Shown here piece by piece: positions 1 through 7,879 of a stretch of DNA of 64,000 nucleotides. The DNA is from Firmicutes bacterium OM04-13BH. GTDB lineage: Bacteria; Bacillota; Clostridia; Lachnospirales; Lachnospiraceae. The stretch lies in contig QULP01000001.1 in assembly GCA_003481745.1 (NCBI GenBank), positions 434,001 through 498,000 on the forward strand, given 5' to 3'. The notes under the pieces are model-generated. The model did not search any database, had not been told where the DNA came from, and saw only the letters and a list, made by a program, of their open reading frames with translations. The translations under genes and the position numbers were made by a program. Numbering within the stretch: position 1 is the first letter of the stretch; each line of letters begins with the position of its first letter.

Positions 1-1407
1 TGTATTAATTTCTATGTTATTATAAATTGTCGCTACTGCATCAAGCGGTGTGTTGACACATCCATGGGAACCATTTGTCAGATAGATATCCCCGCCAAAT
101 GCAGTTCTCTTTGTTAAATCATGAATTCCAACACCACCGTTAAATGGCATCCAGTAAGTAACCGGCTCTGCATACTGCTGACTTCCATCTGGATTGTATG
201 CCGTTAATGTAAACGGACTTTTTTTGTCTTTTAATTTCCAGACACCACCTGCCGGTGTTGCATGTCCGGTATTTGGATTTCCGGTTACGACTGGTGTGTC
301 AACAATCAGGCTTCCGTTTTTATAGAACCACATTCTCTGCTCAGAAATGGAAATCTCTACATAAGTTCCGTTAATTTCATTTCCTTCGTGTGTCTGTCCT
401 TTATACAACCAGGTTACTTCTACGGTCTGGCTTTCTCCGCTGTTCATAGCAGTTAAAAGCGACTCTGTCGTCTTATCCTGCCATAAACGGTATCCATAAT
501 CTCCTGTCGTTAAATTTACCGTCTGACCTCCGCTTGTCACAAAACTTCTCGCTTTTCCCTCCGTATTATACTTAGAAGATAAATCAATGACATATTGTTT
601 AACTGCAGTCTCATCAAACGAATAAGTATGATTTGCCTCATCTTCTTTTAACCAGGACTGAAGCTTATTTCTATCGACTGTTTCCTGTCCAGAGCCAAAA
701 TCAAGCACATACTGCGCAGATGTCATCTTATTTAACTGTTCCACTTCTTTTTTCAATGTTTCATCATTCTGACGAACAGCCGGCTCTACATAACAGCCTG
801 CGTCCTCCAGAGAAACTTCTTTTTCACGTTTATCTACTGCTTCTTTAATAGTCTCCAAGGTCTTTGTCTTATCCAGTGTATTTCCTTCTACTTCCGGAAC
901 AATTTCATAAGAACTTCCGTTATCTTTCATATACGCATCCTGTGGAGCTGTCATATTTGCATCCTGCATACATGCCATCTGATTCACATAAGACTCAAGA
1001 CTCGTCTCATCATAAGAGTTTTCCTGACTCACGGTATAATTTTTGTCTTTTCCAATTCGAAAAATCCATTTCCATGCATCCTGCTGCTTCATGATTGTTT
1101 CAATTTCATTATCATCTTTATAAGTAATCTGAATATCTGAAGCATCTATCATATCCTGTGTATCTCCACGTTCTTTAATCGTAAGAGAATAAACTTCCGC
1201 CTCTTTTTTTACAATGTCTTTTATATAAGCTACATTCTGATTACTGCAGTCTGTTCCATTTATTATTGTGCCTTCATAGAACTTATCCTGATAATAATAG
1301 CCAATCGCAATATAAGCGGCCGCCAGACCAAGCAAAATCAGAATCACCAGTCCAATCAGCACTCTTTTTAGTACTTTATGTTTTTTCTTTCCCTGTGTTT
1401 CTTCCAT
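1..1407 (-). CDS. L,D-transpeptidase (YkuD family), C-terminus cut by window edge
   Basis: Cell-wall enzyme predicted to form 3-3 peptidoglycan cross-links or attach proteins outside the membrane. Reading the minus strand from the ATG at 1407 gives 469 codons open to base 1. Residues about 14-38 form one N-terminal membrane anchor after a Lys-rich tail. Residues about 60-300 are an extracellular region like the peptidoglycan-binding PG_binding_4 domains that precede YkuD in clostridial proteins. The YkuD domain follows with the catalytic motif SHGCVN (His about 448, Cys about 450) coded at bases 49-69. A G-rich Shine-Dalgarno precedes the ATG. Only a short C-terminal tail should be missing. 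It is divergent from the radical-SAM gene. The family call is firm; the substrate is inferred. Confidence 0.93.
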   Translation of the reverse strand, partial: MEETQGKKKHKVLKRVLIGLVILILLGLAAAYIAIGYYYQDKFYEGTIINGTDCSNQNVAYIKDIVKKEAEVYSLTIKERGDTQDMIDASDIQITYKDDNEIETIMKQQDAWKWIFRIGKDKNYTVSQENSYDETSLESYVNQMACMQDANMTAPQDAYMKDNGSSYEIVPEVEGNTLDKTKTLETIKEAVDKREKEVSLEDAGCYVEPAVRQNDETLKKEVEQLNKMTSAQYVLDFGSGQETVDRNKLQSWLKEDEANHTYSFDETAVKQYVIDLSSKYNTEGKARSFVTSGGQTVNLTTGDYGYRLWQDKTTESLLTAMNSGESQTVEVTWLYKGQTHEGNEINGTYVEISISEQRMWFYKNGSLIVDTPVVTGNPNTGHATPAGGVWKLKDKKSPFTLTAYNPDGSQQYAEPVTYWMPFNGGVGIHDLTKRTAFGGDIYLTNGSHGCVNTPLDAVATIYNNIEINT

Positions 1408-1506
1408 TTTGTCTCTTTTACCCCTTTTAGTCCTCTCAATTATAATTATAATCGACCCTATTTTACCCCAAAAATTGACAAAAAGAAAGACTTTTTCCAG
1501 CTTCTC

Positions 1507-1535
1507 TTGAAATTTCAGAGAAATTTCATTAATAT
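1507..1535 (+). promoter_or_regulatory. candidate sigma-A promoter of the radical-SAM gene
   Basis: TTGAAA at 1507-1512 and TAATAT at 1530-1535 are separated by 17 bases. The site lies just upstream of the AGGAG ribosome site at 1555-1559. Prediction from consensus only. Confidence 0.4.
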
Positions 1536-1570
1536 TAAGATACCTTAAGTTTACAGGAGAATTTTTGATT

Positions 1571-2473
1571 ATGAATTATTCTAAAATTTATGAAAATTGT
1601 TCACTTTGCCCAAGAAACTGTCACATTGACCGGACTTCGTCTTTTGGATTTTGTCAGTCCTCTTCTCAGATAAAGGCTGCCCGTGCTGCCCTTCATCATT
1701 GGGAAGAACCCTGTATCAGCGGTACAAGAGGCAGTGGGGCAATTTTCTTTTCCGGCTGTACTCTTCGCTGTTGTTTCTGCCAAAATTATAGGATCAGCAG
1801 TGCATCTTACGGCAAAGAAATTTCCGAACAAAAACTTGCACGGATTTTTCTTGAACTTCAAGACCAGGGCGCACATAATATTAACCTGGTTACTGCTACT
1901 CAATATCTTCCATCTATTTTAAATGCTCTTGACCTGGTAAAAAATCAGCTTAAAATTCCCGTTGTCTATAACAGCAGTGGATACGAAAAACCAGAAACTA
2001 TCCGACTTTTAAAAGATTATGTTGATATCTATCTTCCAGATTTGAAATATTTCAGTTCCAAACTTTCACAAAAATATTCTAAAGCAGAAGATTATTTTAA
2101 AGTTGCCTCAAATGCAGTCAGACTTATGATAGAGCAGACAGGAAAACCTGTTTTTGATTCTGATGGAATTTTACAAAAAGGAGTGATTATCCGACATCTT
2201 GTACTTCCAAACTGTCGAAAAGATTCTATCACTCTGCTTCATTGGATAAAAGAAACACTTCCTGACAAAAGCTATCTCATCAGTCTTTTAAGTCAGTATA
2301 CGCCTTTTTATAAAAGTCATGAATATCCGGAATTAAACCGCAGAATTACCACTTATGAATATGAATCTGTTTTAAAAGAAGCAATCTCACTTGGACTTGT
2401 GGAGGGATTTATGCAGGAAAAGAGCAGTGCAAAAGAAGAATACACCCCGCCCTTTAATTTGGAGGGATTATAA
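1571..2473 (+). CDS. radical SAM protein, pyruvate-formate-lyase-activase-like
   Basis: A 300-residue radical S-adenosylmethionine protein. The cluster-binding motif C-x3-C-x2-C (CTLRCCFC) lies at residues 63-70. An N-terminal cysteine-rich segment (Cys10, 13, 17 and 28) precedes it, as in the COG1313 group often labelled PflA-like. Such proteins make glycyl radicals or do other SAM radical chemistry; the partner is unknown and no glycyl-radical enzyme is adjacent. The ATG at 1571 is preferred, 11 bases after AGGAG. An in-frame TTG at 1565 would add two residues. The gene stands alone on the plus strand and ends just before the mobile-element island. Family is certain; reaction is not. Confidence 0.88.
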   Translation: MNYSKIYENCSLCPRNCHIDRTSSFGFCQSSSQIKAARAALHHWEEPCISGTRGSGAIFFSGCTLRCCFCQNYRISSASYGKEISEQKLARIFLELQDQGAHNINLVTATQYLPSILNALDLVKNQLKIPVVYNSSGYEKPETIRLLKDYVDIYLPDLKYFSSKLSQKYSKAEDYFKVASNAVRLMIEQTGKPVFDSDGILQKGVIIRHLVLPNCRKDSITLLHWIKETLPDKSYLISLLSQYTPFYKSHEYPELNRRITTYEYESVLKEAISLGLVEGFMQEKSSAKEEYTPPFNLEGL

Positions 2474-2659
2474 ATTTTCCATGATGTTTTAATTAAGAAA
2501 CAGGTCTACTGATTTTACATTTTGAGATATAATACTTAGCTATTTGAAGAACTTTTTTTTAAATTCCTGAAAAGCTGCAATAAGAATATCTGACATAAAT
2601 ACTTCATCATATTCATAGCAATCTTACAACTCATATTCTTCTGCTTCACAGTGAACACT

Positions 2660-2681
2660 CCCATCAGGTAAACCTAATGGG
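2660..2681. repeat. IS605-type terminal hairpin, tnpB side
   Basis: CCCAT (2660-2664) and ATGGG (2677-2681) form a stem with an inner AGGT/ACCT pairing. It matches the hairpin at 4321-4342. Just inside it, ACGGACGG (2691-2698) pairs with CCGTCCGT (2704-2711). This may be part of the guide-RNA scaffold normally transcribed past the tnpB 3' end. Confidence 0.65.
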
Positions 2682-2769
2682 CTTCTCGTAACGGACGGCA
2701 AAACCGTCCGTTTTCTTCCTTTAGAGAAGAGAGATTTCCTTTCTACAGATACAGGCAAAACTCAGATGC

Positions 2770-3957
2770 TTATGCGCAAGTCGCACATAAGTCCGCATTG
2801 AGCCTAATTAACGTAGATAAGGTGCGCGTTGTTCCCGTACCATACCGAAGATCATTGGCTTCGGCTGGCAACCTTGTCATCACTGACTCGGATTTTAGTA
2901 ATTCTCTGATAAAATATCGTGCTCCGATATTGTAACTCGCGTTTAAGTCGCAATGATAGATCTTTCCGTTTGGGAAGACACAGATGGAATAATTATATTT
3001 TTCTTTTCCGTCCTGCATATACGTGCCACGTTCCACTTTCCCGAAACCATCGAATGCCAGGGCAGACGTTCCCCATGCACAGATTCGACTGACACGAATT
3101 CCACACTTGTGAGCATGATGTTCCACAATACGCTGGATTTCCCGTTTTCTCCAGAGCTGCAGGCGTTGTTTCTTCGAACCTCGTTTTTTGCCGTTGGTAT
3201 CCAAATACTCGAACACAATCACATCCACATTGTACAGAATGGCAAAATCCATGATACCTTTGGCTGTTTTCCGGCTGATGTCCTGGTTAATGTCATTGAC
3301 ACGTTTCCATAAGACCGGTGTTTTGCGATTGCCATGCTGCTGTGCTTTCTTCTGTCTGCCTAATGCTTTGTATAAATGGTCTTTTTCAGTGGCAAAATTA
3401 ATGAATTTTCTTGCCACGACAGTTCCATCACTCTGCATAATGGAGCAGACAGCATTCTGATTGATGCCTAAATCTATTGCACAGATTGTCCTATCCTCAA
3501 TCGCTACATCCTCAAAGGTCACAGCTTTAGCAAATGGAAATACCAAATACCAACACTTGCCACATTTTTTTAGCTTCGGATTCTTCTGTACTGTATTCGG
3601 ATCGGATAAGCAATGTTTCTCAATATACTTCACATCCTGCTTACAAAGTAAAACATCCAACCATACCCAATCCTTGCGGTGATACACCTTGACTCTGGCG
3701 GTATCACTGCCAGTGCGAATGAACATATTCCCTTTGTATAAGGTTGGCATAGCGTTACGTTCATAGGTCAGCTTTGGTTCTTTGCCTTGCTTTCCGTTGT
3801 TGACCCAATTCTCATGATTGGATGCATACGAAGAATACGCTCCAAGGGCTTCCTGAATTGCTGTTCGTCTCAAATAAGCCGGCATCTTATAAGCACACTG
3901 GTTGAAATCATAAGCCGGTTCCGGATTTTTCTTTGTCTGAAGTGTCAAATGTTCCAT
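2770..3957 (-). CDS. tnpB: TnpB-like RNA-guided nuclease of IS605 element, N-terminus missing
   Basis: TnpB proteins are RuvC-fold, RNA-guided nucleases carried by IS200/IS605 elements. The three RuvC segments are visible: IDLGIN (first Asp), FEYLD (Glu) and DLNASYNIGARY (last Asp). The zinc-finger region between the last two has only isolated cysteines (ICAWGTS, ICVFPN, HCDLN) and no CxxC pairs, so this is a finger-less variant. The first residues (EHLTLQTKKN) look like the inside of the family rather than a native N-terminus, and the usual start is absent because the DNA upstream is already tnpA sequence. ATG at 3957 is listed; an in-frame TTG lies at 3984. 395 residues, shorter than usual, probably non-functional. 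Confidence 0.75.
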   Translation of the reverse strand: MEHLTLQTKKNPEPAYDFNQCAYKMPAYLRRTAIQEALGAYSSYASNHENWVNNGKQGKEPKLTYERNAMPTLYKGNMFIRTGSDTARVKVYHRKDWVWLDVLLCKQDVKYIEKHCLSDPNTVQKNPKLKKCGKCWYLVFPFAKAVTFEDVAIEDRTICAIDLGINQNAVCSIMQSDGTVVARKFINFATEKDHLYKALGRQKKAQQHGNRKTPVLWKRVNDINQDISRKTAKGIMDFAILYNVDVIVFEYLDTNGKKRGSKKQRLQLWRKREIQRIVEHHAHKCGIRVSRICAWGTSALAFDGFGKVERGTYMQDGKEKYNYSICVFPNGKIYHCDLNASYNIGARYFIRELLKSESVMTRLPAEANDLRYGTGTTRTLSTLIRLNADLCATCA

Positions 3958-3961
3958 ATAA

Positions 3962-4297
3962 TTGTTGCGTTCTTTTCCAGACAAGACAGAAATATCCGAC
4001 CGGATGAAGGAACTGTCTAGGCAGCTCTGCGAGAAGCATCATGTAACTATACGCTATATGGAGACAGATAAAGATCATATCCATTACATGATTGAAATTC
4101 CGCCAACCATTGCAATTTCTGATTTGGTACGGAATTTGAAAAGCTATACCACCTATCACATCTGGAAATCCTATCCGGATATACTACGGAAACACTTCTG
4201 GAAAGAGCGCACCTTTTGGACAGATGGCTACTTTGCCTGTTCTGTAGGAAATGTATCAGAGCAGATGCTAAAGGAGTACATAGAAAACCAGGGCTAA
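3962..4297 (+). pseudogene. tnpA: TnpA Y1 transposase, 5' truncated
   Basis: About 111 codons of an IS200/IS605 single-strand transposase. The HUH metal-binding motif is present (DHIHYMIEIPP, His-Ile-His), as is the C-terminal nucleophile region (LKEYIENQG, Tyr). The usual N-terminal strand of about 25 residues with the cell-surface-like YHIVW/CPKYRR signature is missing. An in-frame TAA sits immediately upstream at 3959-3961. The first recognisable residues are PDKTEISDRMKEL. It faces away from tnpB and overlaps that gene's possible TTG start, so a deletion appears to have joined the two genes head to head. Confidence 0.75.
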
Positions 4298-4307
4298 ATT
4301 GCCCTGG
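4288..4307 (+). terminator. stem-loop over the tnpA stop codon
   Basis: CCAGGGC (4288-4294) pairs perfectly with GCCCTGG (4301-4307) around TAAATT, which contains the tnpA stop. No long T-run follows, so it may be an element-end structure rather than a strict intrinsic terminator. Confidence 0.4.
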
Positions 4308-4320
4308 TTGGCTGTCTTGA

Positions 4321-4342
4321 CCCATCAGCTAAATCTAATGGG
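4321..4342. repeat. IS605-type terminal hairpin, tnpA side
   Basis: CCCAT (4321-4325) and ATGGG (4338-4342) enclose an inner AG/CT pairing. This is the partner of the hairpin at 2660-2681 and marks the right border of the element in this orientation. Confidence 0.65.
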
Positions 4343-4452
4343 ATTGCGACAGCATTATTTCAAAGAAATAGTCGTCTATCCAATAAATATTCAGTCAGAA
4401 AACTCATTACATAAACATTCTTTTCTGATGCACATCACTTGAATATCATTCA

Positions 4453-6381
4453 TTATTCATCAGCGTCCTTCGTCACTTCATTTGAAAGGTCAATCTGTAA
4501 TCTTGCAGCCTCAACTGCCGCTCTGCAAACTAATGCATAGTTAGAATCACCGTGTGTCTCTGTGACCTTTTCAAGAAATTTATCAATCTTATCAAGAAAA
4601 TAACCACACTTGACTGTAATCTCATTATCTTTATCACGATAGAATGTTGCGAAATCATCCTGACTACCGATAGTACCAATTACTAATACGTGTCTTGTAG
4701 AAAAAACCTCGGCTTTGCCACAAACCTCGGCTTTGCCACAAACCTCGGCATTACCATAAACTTTGGCATTGCCATAAACTTTGGCATTGCTATAAACCTC
4801 GGCATTGCTATAAACCTTGGCGTTAACGTAAACCTTGGCATCCTCCCAAACTTTGGCATTGCCACAAACCTCGGCATTATCATAAACCTTGGCATCATCC
4901 CAAACTTTGGCATTGTCATAAACTTTGGCATTGCCATAAACTTTGGCATTACCGCAAACTATGGCATTACCATAAACTTTGACATTACTGCAAACTATGG
5001 CATCCTCCCAAACTTTGGCATTGTCATAAACTTTGGCATTACTATAAACCTCGGCATTGCTATAAACCTTGGCGTTACCGTAAACCTTGGCATCATACCA
5101 AACTTTGGCATTGCCACAAACCTCGGCATTATCATAAACCTTGGCATCATCCCAAACTTTGGCATTGTCATAAACTTTGGCATTGCCATAAATTTTGGCA
5201 TTACCGTAAACGTTGGCATTACCGTAAACGTTGGCATTACCGTAAACGTTGGCATCATCCCTAATCTCGGCTTTACCCCGAACCTCGGCTTTACCACAAA
5301 CCCCGGCTTTACCGTAAACCTTGGCATCAGCCCGAACTTTGGCATTGCCATAAATTTGGGCATTACCGTAAACGTTGGCATCCTCACAAACTATGGCATT
5401 ATCGTAAACCTTGGCATCATCCCAAATCTCGGCTTTACCCCGAACCCCGGCTTTACCACAAACCTCGGCTTTACCGTAAACCTTGGCATCAGCCCGAACT
5501 TTGGCATTGCCATAAATTTGGGCATTACCGTAAACGTTGGCATCCTCACAAACTATGGCATTATCGTAAACCTTGGCATCATCCCAAATCTCGGCTTTAC
5601 CCCGAACCCCGGCTTTACCACAAACCTCGGCTTTACCGTAAACCTTGGCATCAGCCCGAACTTTGGCATTGCCATAAATTTGGGCATTACCGTAAACCTC
5701 GGCCTTATCATAAACCTCGGCATTATCATAAATTTGGGCATTGCCACAAACCTCGGCATTGCCACAAACCTCGGCATTATCATAAACCTCGGCATCCTCC
5801 CCAACTTTGGCATTACCGTAAACTTTGGCATTGCCACAAACCTCGGCATTGCCATAAACCCCGGCTTTACCGTAAACCTTGGCATCCTCCCCAACTTTGG
5901 CATTACCGTAAACTATGGCATTGCCACAAACCTCGGCTTTATCCCGAACCTCGGCATTACCGTAAACTATGACATTGCCACAAACCTCGGCATTATCATA
6001 AACCTCGGCATCCTCCCCAACTTTGGCATTACCGTAAACTATGGCATTGCCACAAACCTCGGCTTTATCCTGAACCTTGGCATTCTCCCCAACTTTGGCA
6101 TTACCGTAAACTATGGCATTGCCACAAACCTCGGCTTTATCCCGAACCTCGGCATTACCGTAAACTTTGGCATTACCGTAAACTTTGGCATCGCCATAAA
6201 CCCAAGCATTTTCTTCATGTGAAAGGTTTTCTTCTTTCTCAATCCAGCCGCCAAGTTCACCGATTTCGACAAAACCAAATTTTGCTACCGCTCTGATTCT
6301 GTGAAGTGTAGCTGTTCCAAAAAGTAAATTTATTGTCTTGGTTTCTCCTGTAAATTCAAATTTTTTCATAATTTCATACAT
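4453..6381 (-). CDS. giant hexapeptide-repeat protein, YdcK-like left-handed beta-helix
   Basis: 642 residues. Residues 1-56 form a cap with the motif GELGGWIEKEENLS, closely similar to the N-terminus of E. coli YdcK. Residues about 57-560 are some 83 consecutive six-residue units of the form V-Y-G-N-A-K, with variants C/R/W at the second and D/E/K at the third and fourth positions. This fits the left-handed parallel beta-helix rule (aliphatic at i, small residue at i+4). Residues 561-642 are a non-repetitive C-terminal domain (HVLVIGTIG, CGYFLDKIDKF, ALVCRAAVEAA). No signal peptide or membrane segment is seen, so a cytosolic rod is predicted. AAAGG nine bases before ATG 6381 fixes the start. 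No catalytic residues for an acyltransferase were recognised. The function is unknown. Confidence 0.85.
   Translation of the reverse strand: MYEIMKKFEFTGETKTINLLFGTATLHRIRAVAKFGFVEIGELGGWIEKEENLSHEENAWVYGDAKVYGNAKVYGNAEVRDKAEVCGNAIVYGNAKVGENAKVQDKAEVCGNAIVYGNAKVGEDAEVYDNAEVCGNVIVYGNAEVRDKAEVCGNAIVYGNAKVGEDAKVYGKAGVYGNAEVCGNAKVYGNAKVGEDAEVYDNAEVCGNAEVCGNAQIYDNAEVYDKAEVYGNAQIYGNAKVRADAKVYGKAEVCGKAGVRGKAEIWDDAKVYDNAIVCEDANVYGNAQIYGNAKVRADAKVYGKAEVCGKAGVRGKAEIWDDAKVYDNAIVCEDANVYGNAQIYGNAKVRADAKVYGKAGVCGKAEVRGKAEIRDDANVYGNANVYGNANVYGNAKIYGNAKVYDNAKVWDDAKVYDNAEVCGNAKVWYDAKVYGNAKVYSNAEVYSNAKVYDNAKVWEDAIVCSNVKVYGNAIVCGNAKVYGNAKVYDNAKVWDDAKVYDNAEVCGNAKVWEDAKVYVNAKVYSNAEVYSNAKVYGNAKVYGNAEVCGKAEVCGKAEVFSTRHVLVIGTIGSQDDFATFYRDKDNEITVKCGYFLDKIDKFLEKVTETHGDSNYALVCRAAVEAARLQIDLSNEVTKDADE
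4703..6219. repeat. 18-bp tandem repeat tract coding the hexapeptides
   Basis: About 84 degenerate copies of an 18-bp unit whose plus-strand core is GGCATTRCCRTAAACYT, each coding one hexapeptide on the minus strand. The uninterrupted periodicity leaves several other frames free of stops, which explains long open frames on the plus strand with no ribosome site. Confidence 0.9.
5265..5697. repeat. 162-bp higher-order tandem duplication within the 18-bp tract
   Basis: The block beginning GGCATTGCCATAAATTTGGG occurs at 5341, 5503 and 5665, exactly 162 bp (nine hexapeptides) apart. The first two copies are almost identical and the third diverges after about 32 bases. This looks like recent unequal exchange or slippage that lengthened the beta-helix by whole coils. 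Confidence 0.85.
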
Positions 6382-6474
6382 ATTTTTACTGCCTTTCTAA
6401 GTGTTTGTTTATTTTTTATTTTCTTTCGTTGATATTATATTAGCTAAACATCACATATTCATTTTTATAATATA

Positions 6475-6503
6475 AACATACCTTAATATTATATTATAGT
6501 CAA
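6475..6503 (-). promoter_or_regulatory. candidate promoter of the hexapeptide-repeat gene
   Basis: On the minus strand TTGACT (6503-6498) and TATGTT (6480-6475) are 17 bases apart, in an AT-rich intergenic stretch. The -35 lies inside an imperfect inverted repeat (TTTCGTTGA at 6424-6432 against TCAACGAAA at 6500-6508), which could be an operator. Confidence 0.45.
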
Positions 6504-6542
6504 CGAAAAAAATATAAATAAAAGGTAACTATTCAGAGCCCC

Positions 6543-7548
6543 CTATGCAAAGATAAACTCAGGGCATCCTGAAAAAGCTTTTCTTATTGCGTCATATGCG
6601 TTATGCCCCTGCTTATGGGCAGTACCGACATAAGACATGATTTTTAGATAATCTCTGGCTCCGTCTTCACTTCTGAAGCAGCCGGATACCTTCGTTTTGA
6701 CCTTTATCATCCTGATATCACGTTCTGCCTGATTGTTATCGAACGGAACCTTGAAGTTATGGATAAAAAGGCAGACTGGTGCCTTGTATTTTTCAAGGCG
6801 CCCTACCAAGGCAAGAATCGAAATGTCCAAGACCCGATTCGGTAATCTTTTGCTTTATTCTGTTTACCGTTTCTGATACAGCATCTGCGCAGAGTTTTAC
6901 CATGTTGCTTATGGTGCCGGTAGCGATCGGGATATTGAACACACCAGAGAGAATCTCATGGGTTCTTTTTACGCTGACTGCTCCGACTGTATTTAAAGCC
7001 ACAGATAATGCCTGCAGATTTTCGCCATACTGCACAGTCGCCTTCACATTCGTAGGAAATGCCCCTTTTCTGGTATCTTCGTGAAGCATACAGATTGGAA
7101 TTTCAAGCAGCTGATGTTCGGTTACATTCACAGTAACAACAGCATCAATGACATGACGTTTTTCTGCAATACAAGCAGTTCCCTTGCACATTTTGTAATG
7201 AGGGCAGCCTTCACAGGCAGATGGCATGTGTTTCACAATCTCATCCGGATCAGAAATGACAGCCAGATGTGTTCCTTGATGTCCGTCCTGCCCGCCAACC
7301 TTCTTTCCGGAAGATTTGCGTAAACTTTTTGGCGCAGGCTTTTTGAACCCGTCACTTGATGGTGGTTTGGAACTGTTTTTGGAGTTTTTATTGAGTCGTT
7401 CTTTCAGTTCCTGGATGGTCTGATTAAGTTGGGCAATGAGAGCTGTCTGTGCATCAAATGATTGCTGCAGAGAATTTAAAGCCATTGTCAAGGAATTGAG
7501 CTGCATAAGCAGTTGTTTAATCATTTCGTCCTTTGTCAAACAGACCAC
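6543..7548 (-). pseudogene. tnpC: IS66 transposase TnpC, internal deletion plus frame change
   Basis: The 5' part (7548-6793) has a leucine-zipper-like coiled coil, the NSKNSSKPPSSDGF linker and a zinc-binding segment (CEGCPHYKMC), then runs to the first catalytic region HFD. Directly after the codons for HFD the sequence jumps to ILALVGRLEKYK in another frame. It continues through the last catalytic motif, DNNQAERDIR with Glu, to the C-terminal domain (6543). The intact end at 9243-9297 shows the missing junction residues GRKKKGKILALV, so most of the DDE core is gone. The join is at GATTCTTGCC, consistent with short-homology deletion. GTG 7548 or TTG 7539 could be the original start. Confidence 0.85.
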
Positions 7549-7683
7549 CTTCTTTCTCTAAAATCTGATAACACTATTTTAGCGCAAAGTCAGTAAAAAA
7601 GCGAATTGCCCGGATTGAACTATTGGTTAAAATGACTGTGGATAAAGCTGTAATTTCAAGGTGCAGGTGTTGCTAAATCTATT

Positions 7684-7709
7684 CAAAATCCGATAAAAAT
7701 CGGATTTTG
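7684..7709. terminator. perfect hairpin in the IS66 leader
   Basis: CAAAATCCGAT (7684-7694) is the exact complement of ATCGGATTTTG (7699-7709) across a four-base A loop. Position between the IS end and tnpC suggests a block to transcription entering the transposase gene from outside. Confidence 0.5.
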
Positions 7710-7879
7710 AAATACAAAAATGATGAATTAAAATCAATAATCCACAAAGATGGAAATAGCTGCTTCACCATCAGTTAGTTATCCACCGACAGGAAGCAAA
7801 TGAAGTGAAAACAGATTTTTAATTTTCTCTGTTTTTCACAAAAAATCACATGGACTCTATCAGGGATTCTGAATAGTTA

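Larger units (their letters stand above)
2660..4342. mobile_element. IS200/IS605-family element, internally deleted
   Basis: The two ends carry matching imperfect hairpins. At 2660-2681 CCCAT pairs with ATGGG around an inner AGGT/ACCT stem. At 4321-4342 the same CCCAT...ATGGG arrangement recurs with nearly the same loop. Such subterminal hairpins are what TnpA Y1 transposases recognise. Between them lie divergent tnpB (minus) and tnpA (plus) genes in IS605 order. Both genes appear to lack their 5' ends, so the element is probably immobile. Exact cleavage points and the target tetranucleotide could not be fixed. Confidence 0.8.

Noticed and set aside
2953..3460. Plus-strand open frames inside tnpB
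   Set aside because: They are antisense to RuvC motifs, lack ribosome sites and resemble nothing.
4703..6219. CRISPR-like regular spacing
   Set aside because: Units are contiguous 18-bp repeats without unique spacers, and they code a continuous protein. No cas genes are present.
4690..6222. A 510-codon open frame on the plus strand across the repeat tract, reading NLGIATNLGI-type repeats
   Set aside because: It is a by-product of 18-bp periodicity on the coding strand. It starts at GTG without a ribosome site and ends with the tract. The minus-strand frame has real end domains, promoter and Shine-Dalgarno.
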